NCBI RefSeq assembly: GCF_014472415.1
Contig: NZ_JACSZV010000001.1
Coordinates: forward strand, 1-64,000
Length of the DNA: 64,000 bases
Reading direction: 5' to 3'
Origin: Pseudomonas sp. N40(2020)
Lineage (GTDB): Bacteria > Pseudomonadota > Gammaproteobacteria > Pseudomonadales > Pseudomonadaceae
Part shown: positions 1-8,843 of the stretch, piece after piece
How the letters are laid out: every line of letters begins with the position of its first letter
Numbering within the stretch: the first letter of the stretch is position 1
Notes under the pieces: generated by a model
What the model was told of the DNA's origin: nothing
Database searches by the model: none
Seen by the model: only the letters and a program-made list of their open reading frames with translations
Position numbers and translations under genes: made by a program

Positions 1-107
1 TGTACATGCTTTTGGCGATGTGCGAGACGCTGGAGCAATACACGCCACAGGAGCTGGCGGGTTTCGCTAAAGAAGCCATCGGCTGGGTGGCCAGCCGAAG
101 ACTTTAG
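1..107 (+). CDS. C-terminal fragment of an unidentified protein
   Basis: An open frame enters from the left edge (codons from base 3) and stops at TAG 105-107, giving the last 34 residues of a protein. The tail is helical and ends in GWVASRRL. I do not recognise the family and cannot see a start. It is followed directly by a REPIN, which in Pseudomonas usually sits just past the 3' end of a gene. Confidence 0.5.
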   Translation, partial: YMLLAMCETLEQYTPQELAGFAKEAIGWVASRRL

Positions 108-128
108 AGATGTGTAGATACCAATGCC

Positions 129-221
129 CATCGCTGGCAAGCCAGCTCCCACAGGGTTTTCTGTTGTACAAAAAATCGGTGTTCAACATTGAAACCTGTG
201 GGAGCTGGCTTGCCAGCGATG
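129..221. repeat. REPIN: two inverted Pseudomonas REP sequences
   Basis: Two copies of the same imperfect palindrome face each other: one at 129-155 (core TCGCTGGCAAGCCAGCTCCC) and its reverse complement at 195-221, with 39 bases between. The GTGGGAGCTGGCTTGCCAGCGA motif family is typical of REP doublets in fluorescent pseudomonads. It lies in the 216-base gap before the TauE/SafE gene. A further pair is found at 4751-4844. Confidence 0.9.
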
Positions 222-323
222 AGGCCCGAAGCTTCAAAGAAAATGCCAGCCTCTTGTATGGAGAGAGGCAGCCTCAGTATATGGCAGATTTTCAGCCAAC
301 CTGGACCGGCGCACAGTATTGCC

Positions 324-1088
324 ATGAACACACTCGCAGACTTCTACCAAAACCTCGGTCTGGCCCTGTCACTGCTGGTCATTGCCACTTTCGTCCTGGC
401 CGGCCTGGTCAAAGGCGTGATCGGCCTCGGCCTGCCCACCGTCGCCATGGGCCTGCTTGGTCTGGCTATGGCGCCGTCACAGGCTGCGGCGTTGCTGATC
501 ATTCCGGCCACACTGACCAATCTCTGGCAACTGGCATTCGGCGGTCACTTGAAAGGGCTGATCGAACGCTTGTGGCCCATGCTGTTGATGATCTTCCTCG
601 GTACCGGCGTCGGCACGTTGTGGATCGGCATGGCGGGTGGGCATTGGGTCGGGCGCGGACTCGGCGCGGCGCTGTTGCTATACGCGTTGAGCGGATTATT
701 CCTGCCAACGCTGCACATCAAGCCGCGTCATGAACCGTGGCTCGGCCCGGTCTGCGGTGTCATCACTGGCGTCATCACGTCGGCCACCGGCGTATTTGTC
801 ATCCCGGCCGTGCCGTATATGCAGGCGCTCAATTTAAGTCGCGATGAACTGGTGCAGGCGCTCGGTTTGTCCTTCACCGTTTCGACCCTGGCACTGGCCG
901 CCGGACTGCTCTGGCGCGGCGCCCTTGGCGGCGGCGAATTGAGTGCGTCGCTGTTGGCGTTTATCCCGGCGGTGCTAGGTATGTTGCTCGGCCAATGGCT
1001 GCGTCAGCGGATCAGCGCCGTGCTGTTCAAGCGCGTGTTCTTTATCGGTCTGGGCACGCTCGGCGCCCATTTGCTGATCAGCGGTTAG
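324..1088 (+). CDS. TauE/SafE family sulfite/organoanion exporter
   Basis: A 254-residue inner-membrane protein made almost wholly of hydrophobic helices (about eight segments). The early glycine-rich helix with GVIGLGLPTVAMGLLG and the central GVITSATGVFVIPAVPYMQ segment are typical of the TauE/SafE family (COG0730), which exports sulfite or small sulfonates and carboxylates. ATG 324 is chosen because residue 1 then starts the first membrane helix; upstream codons run through the REPIN. The substrate cannot be read from sequence. Its 3' end overlaps the convergent monooxygenase gene by 11 bases. Confidence 0.8.
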   Translation: MNTLADFYQNLGLALSLLVIATFVLAGLVKGVIGLGLPTVAMGLLGLAMAPSQAAALLIIPATLTNLWQLAFGGHLKGLIERLWPMLLMIFLGTGVGTLWIGMAGGHWVGRGLGAALLLYALSGLFLPTLHIKPRHEPWLGPVCGVITGVITSATGVFVIPAVPYMQALNLSRDELVQALGLSFTVSTLALAAGLLWRGALGGGELSASLLAFIPAVLGMLLGQWLRQRISAVLFKRVFFIGLGTLGAHLLISG

Positions 1089-1392
1089 CCGAGGCTTCGC
1101 TGAGCATGTCGATCAGGCGAATATCGAAATCGCGCTCCAGATAGTCCATGCGCTGATCGTAAAACTGCTTCATGTGCGGCAGCGTCGAATGCACATCGAG
1201 ATGCGCCTGGGATTCCCAGATCTCGTAAAAGATGAACAGCGTCGGATCTTCTTTATCGCGCAGCATGTGGTACTCGATGCAGCCCGGCTCGGCGCGGCTT
1301 GGCTCAACGTAGGCACGGAACAGCGCCTCGAAAGCCTCGGCTTTTTCCGGGCGGGTCTTGGCGTGCAGGATGAAACCCAGACGTTCAGTCAT
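1078..1392 (-). CDS. Antibiotic biosynthesis monooxygenase (ABM) domain protein, YgiN-like
   Basis: A 104-residue single-domain protein with the dimeric ferredoxin-like ABM fold: an N-terminal strand (LGFILHAKTRPEKAEAFEAL), the central CIEYHMLRDKEDPTLFIFYEIW signature and an HMKQFYDQ helix. Relatives are putative quinol monooxygenases or small oxidative-stress enzymes. ATG 1392 has GAGGAG six bases upstream, which is better than the GTG one codon earlier. The gene converges on the exporter; a quinone reductase gene lies upstream on the other strand, so the pair may share a quinone theme (inference). Confidence 0.8.
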   Translation of the reverse strand: MTERLGFILHAKTRPEKAEAFEALFRAYVEPSRAEPGCIEYHMLRDKEDPTLFIFYEIWESQAHLDVHSTLPHMKQFYDQRMDYLERDFDIRLIDMLSEASANR

Positions 1393-1574
1393 CACAAACT
1401 CCTCAAATTCTGATGGCTGCGAATGCTACGGCAACAATCAGCAATGGATTCGTGCGTTTTACTCAAATGTATTTTGCGCAACCCTGGCTTATTCCGCGCG
1501 AGGCAGATCGTTAATCTGCCGCCATTCGATTTTCCCTTCTCCCTCCAGCCCAATGGCTGCGCCGAGGCTTTCTC

Positions 1575-2165
1575 ATGAAAAAAGTTTTGTTGCTCAATGG
1601 CGGTAAAAAATTCGCCCACTCCGACGGTCGCTACAACGCCACCCTGCACGAAGCCGCGCTGAGCGTGCTGGATCGCGGCGGTCTCGACGTCAAGACCACC
1701 TTCATCGACGAGGGGTATGACGTCGCCGAAGAAGTGGCCAAATTCCTCTGGGCCGACGTGATCATTTATCAGATGCCGGGCTGGTGGATGGGCGCGCCGT
1801 GGACGGTGAAAAAGTACCTCGACGAAGTCTTCACCGAAGGCCACGGCAGCCTTTACGCCAGCGATGGCCGCACCCGTTCCGATGCGTCGCAGAAGTACGG
1901 CAGCGGCGGCCTGATTCAGGGCAAGCAATACATGCTGTCGCTGACCTGGAACGCGCCGCAGCAAGCCTTCGATGACCCGACCGATTTCTTCGAAGCCAAA
2001 GGCGTCGACGCCGTGTACTTCCCGTTTCACAAGGCCAACGAGTTTTTAGGCATGACTGCTTTGCCGACGTTCCTCTGCGTAGACGTGATGAAACGCCCGA
2101 ACATCGAAAACGATGTGGCGCGTTATGAGCAGCATTTGACCGAGGTGTTTGGCCTCAACGCTTGA
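1575..2165 (+). CDS. mdaB: NAD(P)H:quinone oxidoreductase, MdaB-like
   Basis: A 196-residue flavodoxin-fold protein. MKKVLLLNGGKKFAHSDGRYN forms the first strand and FAD-contacting loop; the IIYQMPGWWMGAPWTVKKYL segment is a hallmark of MdaB (modulator of drug activity B), a cytoplasmic FAD enzyme that reduces quinones by two electrons. Length matches E. coli MdaB (about 193 residues). The LysR gene follows 60 bases downstream on the same strand and is a plausible regulator. Confidence 0.85.
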   Translation: MKKVLLLNGGKKFAHSDGRYNATLHEAALSVLDRGGLDVKTTFIDEGYDVAEEVAKFLWADVIIYQMPGWWMGAPWTVKKYLDEVFTEGHGSLYASDGRTRSDASQKYGSGGLIQGKQYMLSLTWNAPQQAFDDPTDFFEAKGVDAVYFPFHKANEFLGMTALPTFLCVDVMKRPNIENDVARYEQHLTEVFGLNA

Positions 2166-2225
2166 TGCTCGGCTACTATCGAAGGCCTGAGCCTGCGGAG
2201 CAGGCCAATCGATCAGAGGACACCC

Positions 2226-3137
2226 GTGAAAGCCAGATCCGATGAGTTGCAGATTTTTGTCTGCGTGATCGAATGCGGTTCGATTTCCGCCGCCGCCGAG
2301 CAGGTCGGGCAGACGCCATCGGCGGTCAGCCGGACGTTGTCGCGGCTGGAGGCCAAGCTCGACACCACGCTGATCAACCGCACCACGCGGCGTATGGATC
2401 TGACCGAGGAGGGCAAATATTTCTTCGAGCAGGCCAAGCTGATTCTCGATCAGATGGATCAACTCGAAGAACGGCTGTCCTCACGCCAGCAAACCCCGTC
2501 CGGACGCCTGCGGATCAACGCCGCGTCGCCGTTCATGCTTCATGCGGTCGTGCCGTATATCGACGAATTCCGCCGGCTCTACCCGGACATCCAGCTCGAA
2601 CTCAACAGCAATGACCTGATCATTGATCTGCTGGAACAAAGCACTGACGTCGCCATCCGCATCGGCACCCTTGCTGATTCGACGCTGCACGCGCGTTCGC
2701 TCGGTTGCAGTCCGCTGCTGATCGTCGCCAGTCCCGCGTATCTGGAAAAGCATGGCGCGCCGCAACAAGTGGCGGACTTGAGCGAACACACCTTGCTCGG
2801 CTTCACCCAGAACGAAGGCCTCAACCAATGGCCGCTGCGTTACGTGCACGGTGACCGTTGGCCGATCACCCCGGCGATCAGCGCCTCCAGCGGCGAGACC
2901 GTGCGGCACCTGGCGTTGGAGGGGCAGGGCATCGCGTGCCTGTCGCACTTCATGACGATTGAGGACATCCGCGCCGGGCGTTTGAAAGTGGTGCTGGCGG
3001 AATTCAACAGCGGTTATCGCCAGCCGATCAATGCCGTGTACTACCGTAACTCGCAACTGGCGCTGCGCATTCAGTGCTTCCTCGACTTCATCCAGAGCAA
3101 ACTCGCCGCCTACGCCAGCGCCGATTTCAAGGGCTGA
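2226..3137 (+). CDS. LysR family transcriptional regulator
   Basis: A 303-residue LTTR. An N-terminal winged helix-turn-helix covers residues 5-65 (SISAAAEQVGQTPSAVSRTLSRLE), then a linker helix and a periplasmic-binding-protein-like effector domain (about 90-295). The start is GTG 2226, with AGAGGA just upstream. It lies in the same direction as the quinone reductase gene, so it may respond to electrophiles or quinones; this is inference from context only. Confidence 0.9.
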   Translation: MKARSDELQIFVCVIECGSISAAAEQVGQTPSAVSRTLSRLEAKLDTTLINRTTRRMDLTEEGKYFFEQAKLILDQMDQLEERLSSRQQTPSGRLRINAASPFMLHAVVPYIDEFRRLYPDIQLELNSNDLIIDLLEQSTDVAIRIGTLADSTLHARSLGCSPLLIVASPAYLEKHGAPQQVADLSEHTLLGFTQNEGLNQWPLRYVHGDRWPITPAISASSGETVRHLALEGQGIACLSHFMTIEDIRAGRLKVVLAEFNSGYRQPINAVYYRNSQLALRIQCFLDFIQSKLAAYASADFKG

Positions 3138-3240
3138 TTCGTGATCTCTGCGCAAGAGTGAATTGGGCGAGGACGGGTTTTTCCACAGGGCTCGTCGGTC
3201 GATACTCGTCCCATCACTTATTCACGCAGGGAGTTTCTCC

Positions 3241-4134
3241 ATGAACGTATTTGTTACCGGCGCTGCCGGTTTTATCGGCGGCTCCATCGCCACCGGTCTG
3301 GTTCAGGCCGGGCATAACGTCACTGGCTTGGTGCGTAGCACTGAGCAGGCTGATGAACTGAAAGCTCTGGGCATCACTCCGGTGATCGGCACCCTCGACG
3401 ACAAAGCGCTGCTCGCCGAACAGGCCCGCGCCGCCGACGCGGTGATCAACGCCGCCAGCAGCGACCATCGCGGCGCGGTCGAAGCCTTGCTCGACGCCGT
3501 GCGCGGTTCCAACAAAGTATTCCTGCACACCAGCGGTTCGAGCATCGTCGGCGATGCGTCGGGCGGTAAGTCCAGCGACGTCATCTACTACGAAGACAAC
3601 CTGCCGGAACCGACCGTCGACAAAGCCGCCCGCGTGGCGATCGACAACCTGATTCTCGCGGCGGCGAAGGATGGGGTGAACTCGGCGGTGATCTGCAACA
3701 CCCTGATCTACGGCCACAGCCTGGGCGTCAACCGCGACAGCGTGCAGTTGCCGCGCTTGCTCAAACAGGCGCGCAAAAGTGGCGTGGTGCGCCATGTCGG
3801 CACGGGTCAGAACATCTGGTCCAACGTACACATCGAAGATGTTGTTGCGCTGTACCTGCTGGCGCTGACCAAAAACGTCCCGGGCACGTTCTACTTCGTT
3901 GAAAGCGGCGAAGCGTCGTTCATCGACATGACCACTGCCATGGCGCAAGCGCTGAATCTGGACCAGCCACAAGACTGGCCACTGAAAGACGCCGAAGCCG
4001 AATGGGGCTACGAAATGGCCAACTACGGCCTCGGCTCCAACAGCCGTGTACGTGGCAAACATGCCCGCGAATTGCTGGGCTGGGCGCCGAAGCGTACGTC
4101 GGTGGTTGAATGGATTCGTAACGAAATGGTGTGA
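3241..4134 (+). CDS. SDR family NAD(P)-dependent epimerase/oxidoreductase
   Basis: A 297-residue extended short-chain dehydrogenase. It opens with a Rossmann motif GAAGFIGGSI (residues 7-16). A Ser/Tyr region lies near HTSGSSIVGD, although the classical YxxxK is not obvious, so this may be an atypical SDR or NmrA-like member. ATG 3241 has AGGGAG upstream. It probably acts on a sugar-like or small carbonyl substrate in the cytoplasm; the substrate is unknown. A strong intrinsic terminator follows at 4176. Confidence 0.8.
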   Translation: MNVFVTGAAGFIGGSIATGLVQAGHNVTGLVRSTEQADELKALGITPVIGTLDDKALLAEQARAADAVINAASSDHRGAVEALLDAVRGSNKVFLHTSGSSIVGDASGGKSSDVIYYEDNLPEPTVDKAARVAIDNLILAAAKDGVNSAVICNTLIYGHSLGVNRDSVQLPRLLKQARKSGVVRHVGTGQNIWSNVHIEDVVALYLLALTKNVPGTFYFVESGEASFIDMTTAMAQALNLDQPQDWPLKDAEAEWGYEMANYGLGSNSRVRGKHARELLGWAPKRTSVVEWIRNEMV

Positions 4135-4175
4135 TGGGCGTTTAAGCCCCGCCGGGCTTTGCTATCAACCTCTAG

Positions 4176-4203
4176 AACGGCTGCCATCGGGCAGCCGTTT
4201 TTA
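4176..4203 (+). terminator. Intrinsic terminator after the SDR gene
   Basis: Perfect ten-base inverted arms (AACGGCTGCC and GGCAGCCGTT) around an ATCG loop, followed by a T run. It ends transcription from the epimerase gene. Confidence 0.85.
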
Positions 4204-4274
4204 TTTCAGGCTTTGCTCTTGCGTGACGCCAGACCTATGGTGCTCTGAAAATTGCCAGTTCAGCAGGTACAAGG

Positions 4275-4518
4275 ATGATTAACCGTTACGACGCAGAAGG
4301 GGCACAGAGCAGCTTTCAGCCAGGCTCTAATGAGCAAGTGCTGAGCAAGTGCTGAGCAATAAGCTGGGAATTACAAGGCCGTGCAGGCAGGTTACGTACC
4401 GCTGGACTACAGCAGTTGGGAACGAAATAAAGAGGCTTATTTTTCTGCGATCCACCAAGGTCTGAACTGCAACTACGAACCTATGGAGTATTGGGTAAGA
4501 CAGGCGTTGTGGACTTGA
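4275..4518 (+). pseudogene. Decayed fic (Fic/Doc AMP-transferase) gene
   Basis: ATG 4275 opens a Fic-like N-terminus (MINRYDAEGA, FQPGSNEQVLSN, KLGI) and, out of frame, the end of the region (frame from about 4377) encodes a Fic-like C-terminus (AGYVPLDYSS, YFSAIHQGLNCNYEPMEYWV). The whole catalytic middle, including the HxFx(D/E)GNGR loop, is missing. An 11-base tandem duplication (GAGCAAGTGCT twice, about 4330-4351) puts a TGA in the first part; removing one copy restores the EQVLSNKLGI reading. It is therefore a deletion remnant that cannot AMPylate. Family assignment is by eye. Confidence 0.65.
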
Positions 4519-4520
4519 CG

Positions 4521-4682
4521 TTACTTGGCCAGGGATAGGTGCAGGAACTTGCTGGATTTGACTTTGAGCTTGTGTTCAATCGCCTCGACACTCTCACCTG
4601 TCTCGATGGCTGTTGAGCTCGCGATTGCACGGATCAGCGTTTCGGCAGTGATTTTTTTTCTGGTGCGGCGCGCAGTTGTCAT
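4521..4682 (-). CDS. Small basic protein converging on the fic remnant
   Basis: A 53-residue basic protein (MTTARRTRKK start, then a helix IRAIASSTAIETGESVEAIEHKLK and the end KFLHLSLAK). It ends two bases from the fic remnant on the opposite strand. The position could suggest a former antitoxin or partner, but it does not match the known VbhA or YhfG antitoxins that I can recall. It may be an orphan or untranslated. ATG 4682 is preferred to the upstream ATG because the upstream extension looks non-coding. Confidence 0.4.
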   Translation of the reverse strand: MTTARRTRKKITAETLIRAIASSTAIETGESVEAIEHKLKVKSSKFLHLSLAK

Positions 4683-4750
4683 GTCGCAGGCTCGATAGAG
4701 AACGTCAGGCGAGTATAGCGCTTGCCTCAATTTTCCGAATACCCCTTAAA

Positions 4751-4966
4751 CCTGTGGGAGCTGCCTTGCCAGCGACAGCGGTCGACCAGTCAGCATCTAT
4801 GTTGAACGTGCCGCCGCCATCGCTGGCAAGCCAGCTCCCACAGGTGTCTGCATTCTGGTTGAAGGAATGCGAACAATTGTGGGAGCGAGCCTGCTCGCGA
4901 AAGCGGTGCTTCAGTCGACAGAAATGTTGATGTGAGACCATCTTCGCGAGCAGGCTCGCTCCCACC
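4751..4966. repeat. Cluster of four REP units forming two REPINs
   Basis: Two different REP families occur in a row. Units at 4751-4775 and 4818-4844 carry GTGGGAGCTG.CTTGCCAGCG in opposite orientation. Units at 4878-4900 and 4943-4966 carry TGTGGGAGCGAGCCTGCTCG in opposite orientation. Each inverted pair is a REPIN. Together they fill most of the 476-base gap between the small protein and gntP; the remainder (4967-5158) holds the gntP promoter region, where I see no gene. Confidence 0.9.
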
Positions 4967-5158
4967 TTGGTTTCTCGTCTACCTGAAAGTGATGTAAATC
5001 CCGCCCCTCGATTTTCATTAATCGCGACACGGCATATCTATTAGCGACACCTCTTACCTCTCCACGAAAATTACTTTCATGTGGTTTGAAAACTCGATCT
5101 CGAAATGATTTATGAGTTTCACAACCCATTCGAACGTGACCCTTTCGAGGAGTACCGC

Positions 5159-6508
5159 ATGACGCCTTCCTTCGGCTATTGGCTGCTGGTCTATGCCGCC
5201 GTCGCCATCATCGCTCTGATCGTGCTGATCGCCCGTTACCGGCTCAATCCGTTCATTGTTATCACCCTGATTTCCATCGGTCTGGCGCTGGTGGCGGGCA
5301 TGCCGCCATCCGGTGTGGTGGGCGCGTATGAGGCCGGGGTGGGCAAGACGCTGGGGCACATTGCGCTGGTGGTCGCGCTGGGCACGATGCTCGGCAAGAT
5401 GATGGCCGAGTCCGGCGGTGCCGAGCAGATGGCGCGCACGTTGATCGACAAATTCGGCGAGAAAAACGCGCACTGGGCGATGGTCTGCATCGCGTTTCTG
5501 GTGGGGCTGCCGCTGTTCTTCGAAGTCGGTTTCGTGTTGCTGGTGCCGATTGCCTTCACCGTGGCGCGGCGGGTCGGCGTGTCGATTCTGATGGTCGGCC
5601 TGCCGATGGTTGCAGGCTTGTCGGTGGTGCATGCGCTGGTGCCACCGCACCCGGCGGCGATGCTCGCGGTGCAGGCCTATCAGGCGTCGGTCGGGCAGAC
5701 GCTGCTGTATGCGATTGCCATCGGCATTCCGACGGCGATTATCGCCGGTCCCCTGTACGCCAAATTCATCGTCCCGCGTATTCAGTTGCCGGCGGATAAC
5801 CCGCTGGAAAAACAATTCCTCGACCGCGAACCGCGCTACAAACTGCCGGGTTTCGGCATCACCATGGCGACCATTCTGTTGCCCGTGGTGTTGATGCTGA
5901 TTGGCGGTTGGGCCAACCTGATTTCCACGCCGGGCAGCGGTTTCAATCAATTCCTGTTGTTCATCGGCAACTCGGTGATTGCGCTGTTACTGGCAACGTT
6001 ACTGAGCTTCTGGACGCTGGGGATTGCCCAGGGTTTCAACCGCGAATCGATCCTCAAGTTCACCAATGAATGCCTGGCACCGACCGCCAGCATCACCTTG
6101 CTGGTCGGCGCCGGCGGCGGCTTGAACCGAATTCTGGTGGACGCAGGCGTGACCGATCAGATTGTCGGCCTCGCCCACGAATTCCACCTGTCGCCGCTGA
6201 TCATGGGCTGGCTGTTTGCGGCGCTGATGCGCGTGGCCACCGGTTCGGCCACGGTGGCGATGACCACCGCGTCTGGCGTGGTCGCGCCCGTCGCCATCGG
6301 TCTGGGTTATCCACATCCTGAATTGTTGGTGCTGGCGACCGGCGCCGGGTCGGTTATCTTTTCCCACGTCAACGACGGCGGCTTCTGGTTGATCAAGGAA
6401 TACTTCAACATGACGGTCGCGCAGACGTTCAAGACCTGGACCGTGCTCGAGACGTTGATCTCGCTGGTCGCTTTCGGTCTGACCGTCGGCCTTTCCTACC
6501 TGCTGTAA
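5159..6508 (+). CDS. GntP family H+ symporter (gluconate / D-amino acid type)
   Basis: A 449-residue inner-membrane permease with about twelve hydrophobic segments. GntP-family signatures include GTMLGKMMAESGGAEQMAR, GLPLFFEVGFVLL and the C-terminal VIFSHVNDGGFWLIKEYF. The family imports gluconate, other sugar acids or D-serine with protons. ATG 5159 is chosen because GAGGAG lies six bases upstream, rather than the earlier ATG at 5105. The rpiR and D-aminoacylase genes follow at once, so the natural cargo may be an N-acyl-D-amino acid or a D-amino acid rather than gluconate (inference). Confidence 0.88.
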   Translation: MTPSFGYWLLVYAAVAIIALIVLIARYRLNPFIVITLISIGLALVAGMPPSGVVGAYEAGVGKTLGHIALVVALGTMLGKMMAESGGAEQMARTLIDKFGEKNAHWAMVCIAFLVGLPLFFEVGFVLLVPIAFTVARRVGVSILMVGLPMVAGLSVVHALVPPHPAAMLAVQAYQASVGQTLLYAIAIGIPTAIIAGPLYAKFIVPRIQLPADNPLEKQFLDREPRYKLPGFGITMATILLPVVLMLIGGWANLISTPGSGFNQFLLFIGNSVIALLLATLLSFWTLGIAQGFNRESILKFTNECLAPTASITLLVGAGGGLNRILVDAGVTDQIVGLAHEFHLSPLIMGWLFAALMRVATGSATVAMTTASGVVAPVAIGLGYPHPELLVLATGAGSVIFSHVNDGGFWLIKEYFNMTVAQTFKTWTVLETLISLVAFGLTVGLSYLL

Positions 6509-6523
6509 CCGGAGCCCGCCGCC

Positions 6524-7384
6524 ATGGACATCCTCTACCAGATCCGCGCCCGCCAGGATTCCTTCAGCGCCGGCGAAGGCCGCATCGCCCGGCTGATGCT
6601 CGACGACGTTGGCTTTGCCGCCTCCGCCAGCCTCGAAGATCTGGCGCAACGGGCCGAAGTCAGCACCGCCACACTGTCGCGATTTGCCCGCACCGTCGGC
6701 TGTCGTGACCTGCGCGATCTGCGCCTGCAACTGGCCCAGGCCAGCGGCGTCGGCAGTCGCTTTCTAGACCCGGCGGGCACGCCTGAGCAGTCGGCGTTTT
6801 ATGGGCAGATTGTCGGCGACATCGAAACCACACTGCGTCAGCATCTCGCTGGATTCGACGAGTCACGCTTCGCCGACGCGGTGAAATTGCTCGGTCAGGC
6901 GCGGATGATTCACGCGTTTGGCATGGGCGGTTGCTCGACCCTGTGCAGTGATGAATTGCAGGTGCGGCTGGTGCGCCTCGGCTACCCGATTGCGGTGTGT
7001 CACGACGCGGTGATGATGCGCGTCACCGCCGCCAGCCTGAATGCCGAGCAAGTCGTCATCGTCTGCTCGCTGACCGGGATCACCCCCGAACTGCTGGAGA
7101 CCGTCGAGCTGGCGCGCAACTACGGCGCCCGCATCCTCGCCATCACCCGCGCCGACTCGCCACTGGCCGAACTGGCCGACATCGTCCTGCCGCTGCAAGG
7201 CGCAGAAACCTCGTTCATCTACAAACCGACGGCGGCGCGCTACGGCATGTTGCTCGCCATCGACGTGCTCGCCACCGAGTTGGCGCTGGTCAATCCTGAA
7301 GACAATCAAGAGCGTCTGCGGCGGATCAAACTCGCCCTCGACGAATACCGTGGCGGCGACGATCACCTGCCACTGGGAGACTGA
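6524..7384 (+). CDS. MurR/RpiR family transcriptional regulator
   Basis: A 286-residue regulator. The N-terminal RpiR helix-turn-helix spans about residues 1-75 (SLEDLAQRAEVSTATLSRFA). A SIS (sugar isomerase) ligand-binding domain spans about 120-260, beginning ARMIHAFGMGGCSTLCSDEL. SIS domains here usually sense phosphosugars or amino-sugar-like ligands. It sits 15 bases after gntP and one base before the deacylase, so it is almost certainly the local regulator of this operon. Confidence 0.9.
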   Translation: MDILYQIRARQDSFSAGEGRIARLMLDDVGFAASASLEDLAQRAEVSTATLSRFARTVGCRDLRDLRLQLAQASGVGSRFLDPAGTPEQSAFYGQIVGDIETTLRQHLAGFDESRFADAVKLLGQARMIHAFGMGGCSTLCSDELQVRLVRLGYPIAVCHDAVMMRVTAASLNAEQVVIVCSLTGITPELLETVELARNYGARILAITRADSPLAELADIVLPLQGAETSFIYKPTAARYGMLLAIDVLATELALVNPEDNQERLRRIKLALDEYRGGDDHLPLGD

Positions 7385-7385
7385 C

Positions 7386-8843
7386 ATGCAATACGACACG
7401 CTGATTCGCAACGCCCTGATCATCGACGGCAGCAACACGCCCGGTTACCGCGCCGACGTGGCGATTCTCAATGGTCGCATCGAGCGAATCGGCGACTTGC
7501 ACGACGCCACCGCCAGCGAACAAATCGACGCCGCCGGCCGCGTGCTGGCGCCGGGTTTTATCGACGTACACACCCATGACGACACCGTGGTCATCCGCCA
7601 ACCCGAGATGCTGCCCAAGCTCAGCCAAGGCGTGACCACGGTGATTGTCGGCAACTGCGGAATCAGCGCCTCACCGGTCAGTTTGAAAGGCAATCCGCCG
7701 GACCCGATGAACCTGCTCGGCACTGCCGCAGCGTTCGTTTATCCACGCTTCAGCGATTACCGCGCGGCGGTCGAAGCGGCCAATACCACGTTGAACGTGG
7801 CCGCGTTGATTGGGCACACGGCACTGCGCAGCAATCACCTCGACGATTTGTTCCGCACCGCAACGGCGGAAGAAATCACCGCGATGCGCGAGCAGTTACG
7901 CGAAAGCCTTGAGGCCGGCGCGTTGGGTTTATCCACAGGCCTGGCCTACGCCAGCGCCTACAACGCTTCCACCGATGAAGTCATGCAACTGACCGAAGAG
8001 CTCACGGCATTCGGCGCCGTTTACACCACTCATCTACGCAGCGAATTTGCACCAGTGCTGGAGGCAATGGACGAGGCGTTTCGCATCGGAAAACACGCAC
8101 AGTCACCGGTGATTATTTCCCACCTCAAGTGTGCCGGTGTCGGTAACTGGGGGCGCAGTCCGCAGTTGCTTGCATCGCTGGAAGACGCGGCGAAAACTCA
8201 CCCGGTGGGCTGCGATTGCTATCCCTACGCGGCGAGTTCTTCGACGCTGGATCTGAAGCAAGTCACCGACGCCCACCGCATCACCATCACTTGGTCGACG
8301 CCGCATCCGGAAGTCAGCGGCCGCGACCTGATCGATATCGCCGCCGAATGGAACCTGCCGCTGCTCGACGCCGCCAAACGCCTGCACCCGGCGGGTGCGG
8401 TGTATTACGGCATGGACGAGGCCGATGTACGAAGAATCCTCGCGCATCCGTTGTCGATGGTCGGCTCTGACGGACTACCGGAAGACCCGTTCCCGCATCC
8501 ACGTTTGTGGGGCGCTTTCCCACGGGTGCTCGGACATTTCAGCCGCGACGTCGGGCTGTTTCCGCTGCACACCGCCGTGCACAAGATGACCGGTTTGTCG
8601 GCCGCGCGATTCGGGCTGAAGGAAAGGGGTGAGATTCGTGAAGGACATTGGGCGGATCTGGTGTTGTTTGATCCGGCGACCGTGCGTGATGTGGCGGATT
8701 TCAATGACCCGCAACGCGCGGCACAGGGCATCGACGGCGTTTGGGTCAACGGCGTTTTGAGTTATCGCGACGGGAAGGCAAATGGCCGAAGGGAAGGGCG
8801 TTTTCTTGCGCGGCAGGGCGATTTGCGTGACGGCTTTTGTTGA
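7386..8843 (+). CDS. N-acyl-D-amino-acid deacylase (D-aminoacylase)
   Basis: A 485-residue amidohydrolase that splits N-acyl-D-amino acids into a carboxylate and the free D-amino acid, in the cytoplasm. The metal motif HTHDD (H62, H64) is followed by GNCGIS with C91, the cysteine ligand specific to D-aminoacylases. Further landmarks are the THLRSE and ISHLKCAG histidines and the GSDGLPEDPFPHPRL loop with the catalytic Asp. Length matches the family (about 480). ATG 7386 follows the rpiR stop by one base, implying translational coupling. With the permease it forms an uptake-plus-hydrolysis unit. Confidence 0.92.
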   Translation: MQYDTLIRNALIIDGSNTPGYRADVAILNGRIERIGDLHDATASEQIDAAGRVLAPGFIDVHTHDDTVVIRQPEMLPKLSQGVTTVIVGNCGISASPVSLKGNPPDPMNLLGTAAAFVYPRFSDYRAAVEAANTTLNVAALIGHTALRSNHLDDLFRTATAEEITAMREQLRESLEAGALGLSTGLAYASAYNASTDEVMQLTEELTAFGAVYTTHLRSEFAPVLEAMDEAFRIGKHAQSPVIISHLKCAGVGNWGRSPQLLASLEDAAKTHPVGCDCYPYAASSSTLDLKQVTDAHRITITWSTPHPEVSGRDLIDIAAEWNLPLLDAAKRLHPAGAVYYGMDEADVRRILAHPLSMVGSDGLPEDPFPHPRLWGAFPRVLGHFSRDVGLFPLHTAVHKMTGLSAARFGLKERGEIREGHWADLVLFDPATVRDVADFNDPQRAAQGIDGVWVNGVLSYRDGKANGRREGRFLARQGDLRDGFC

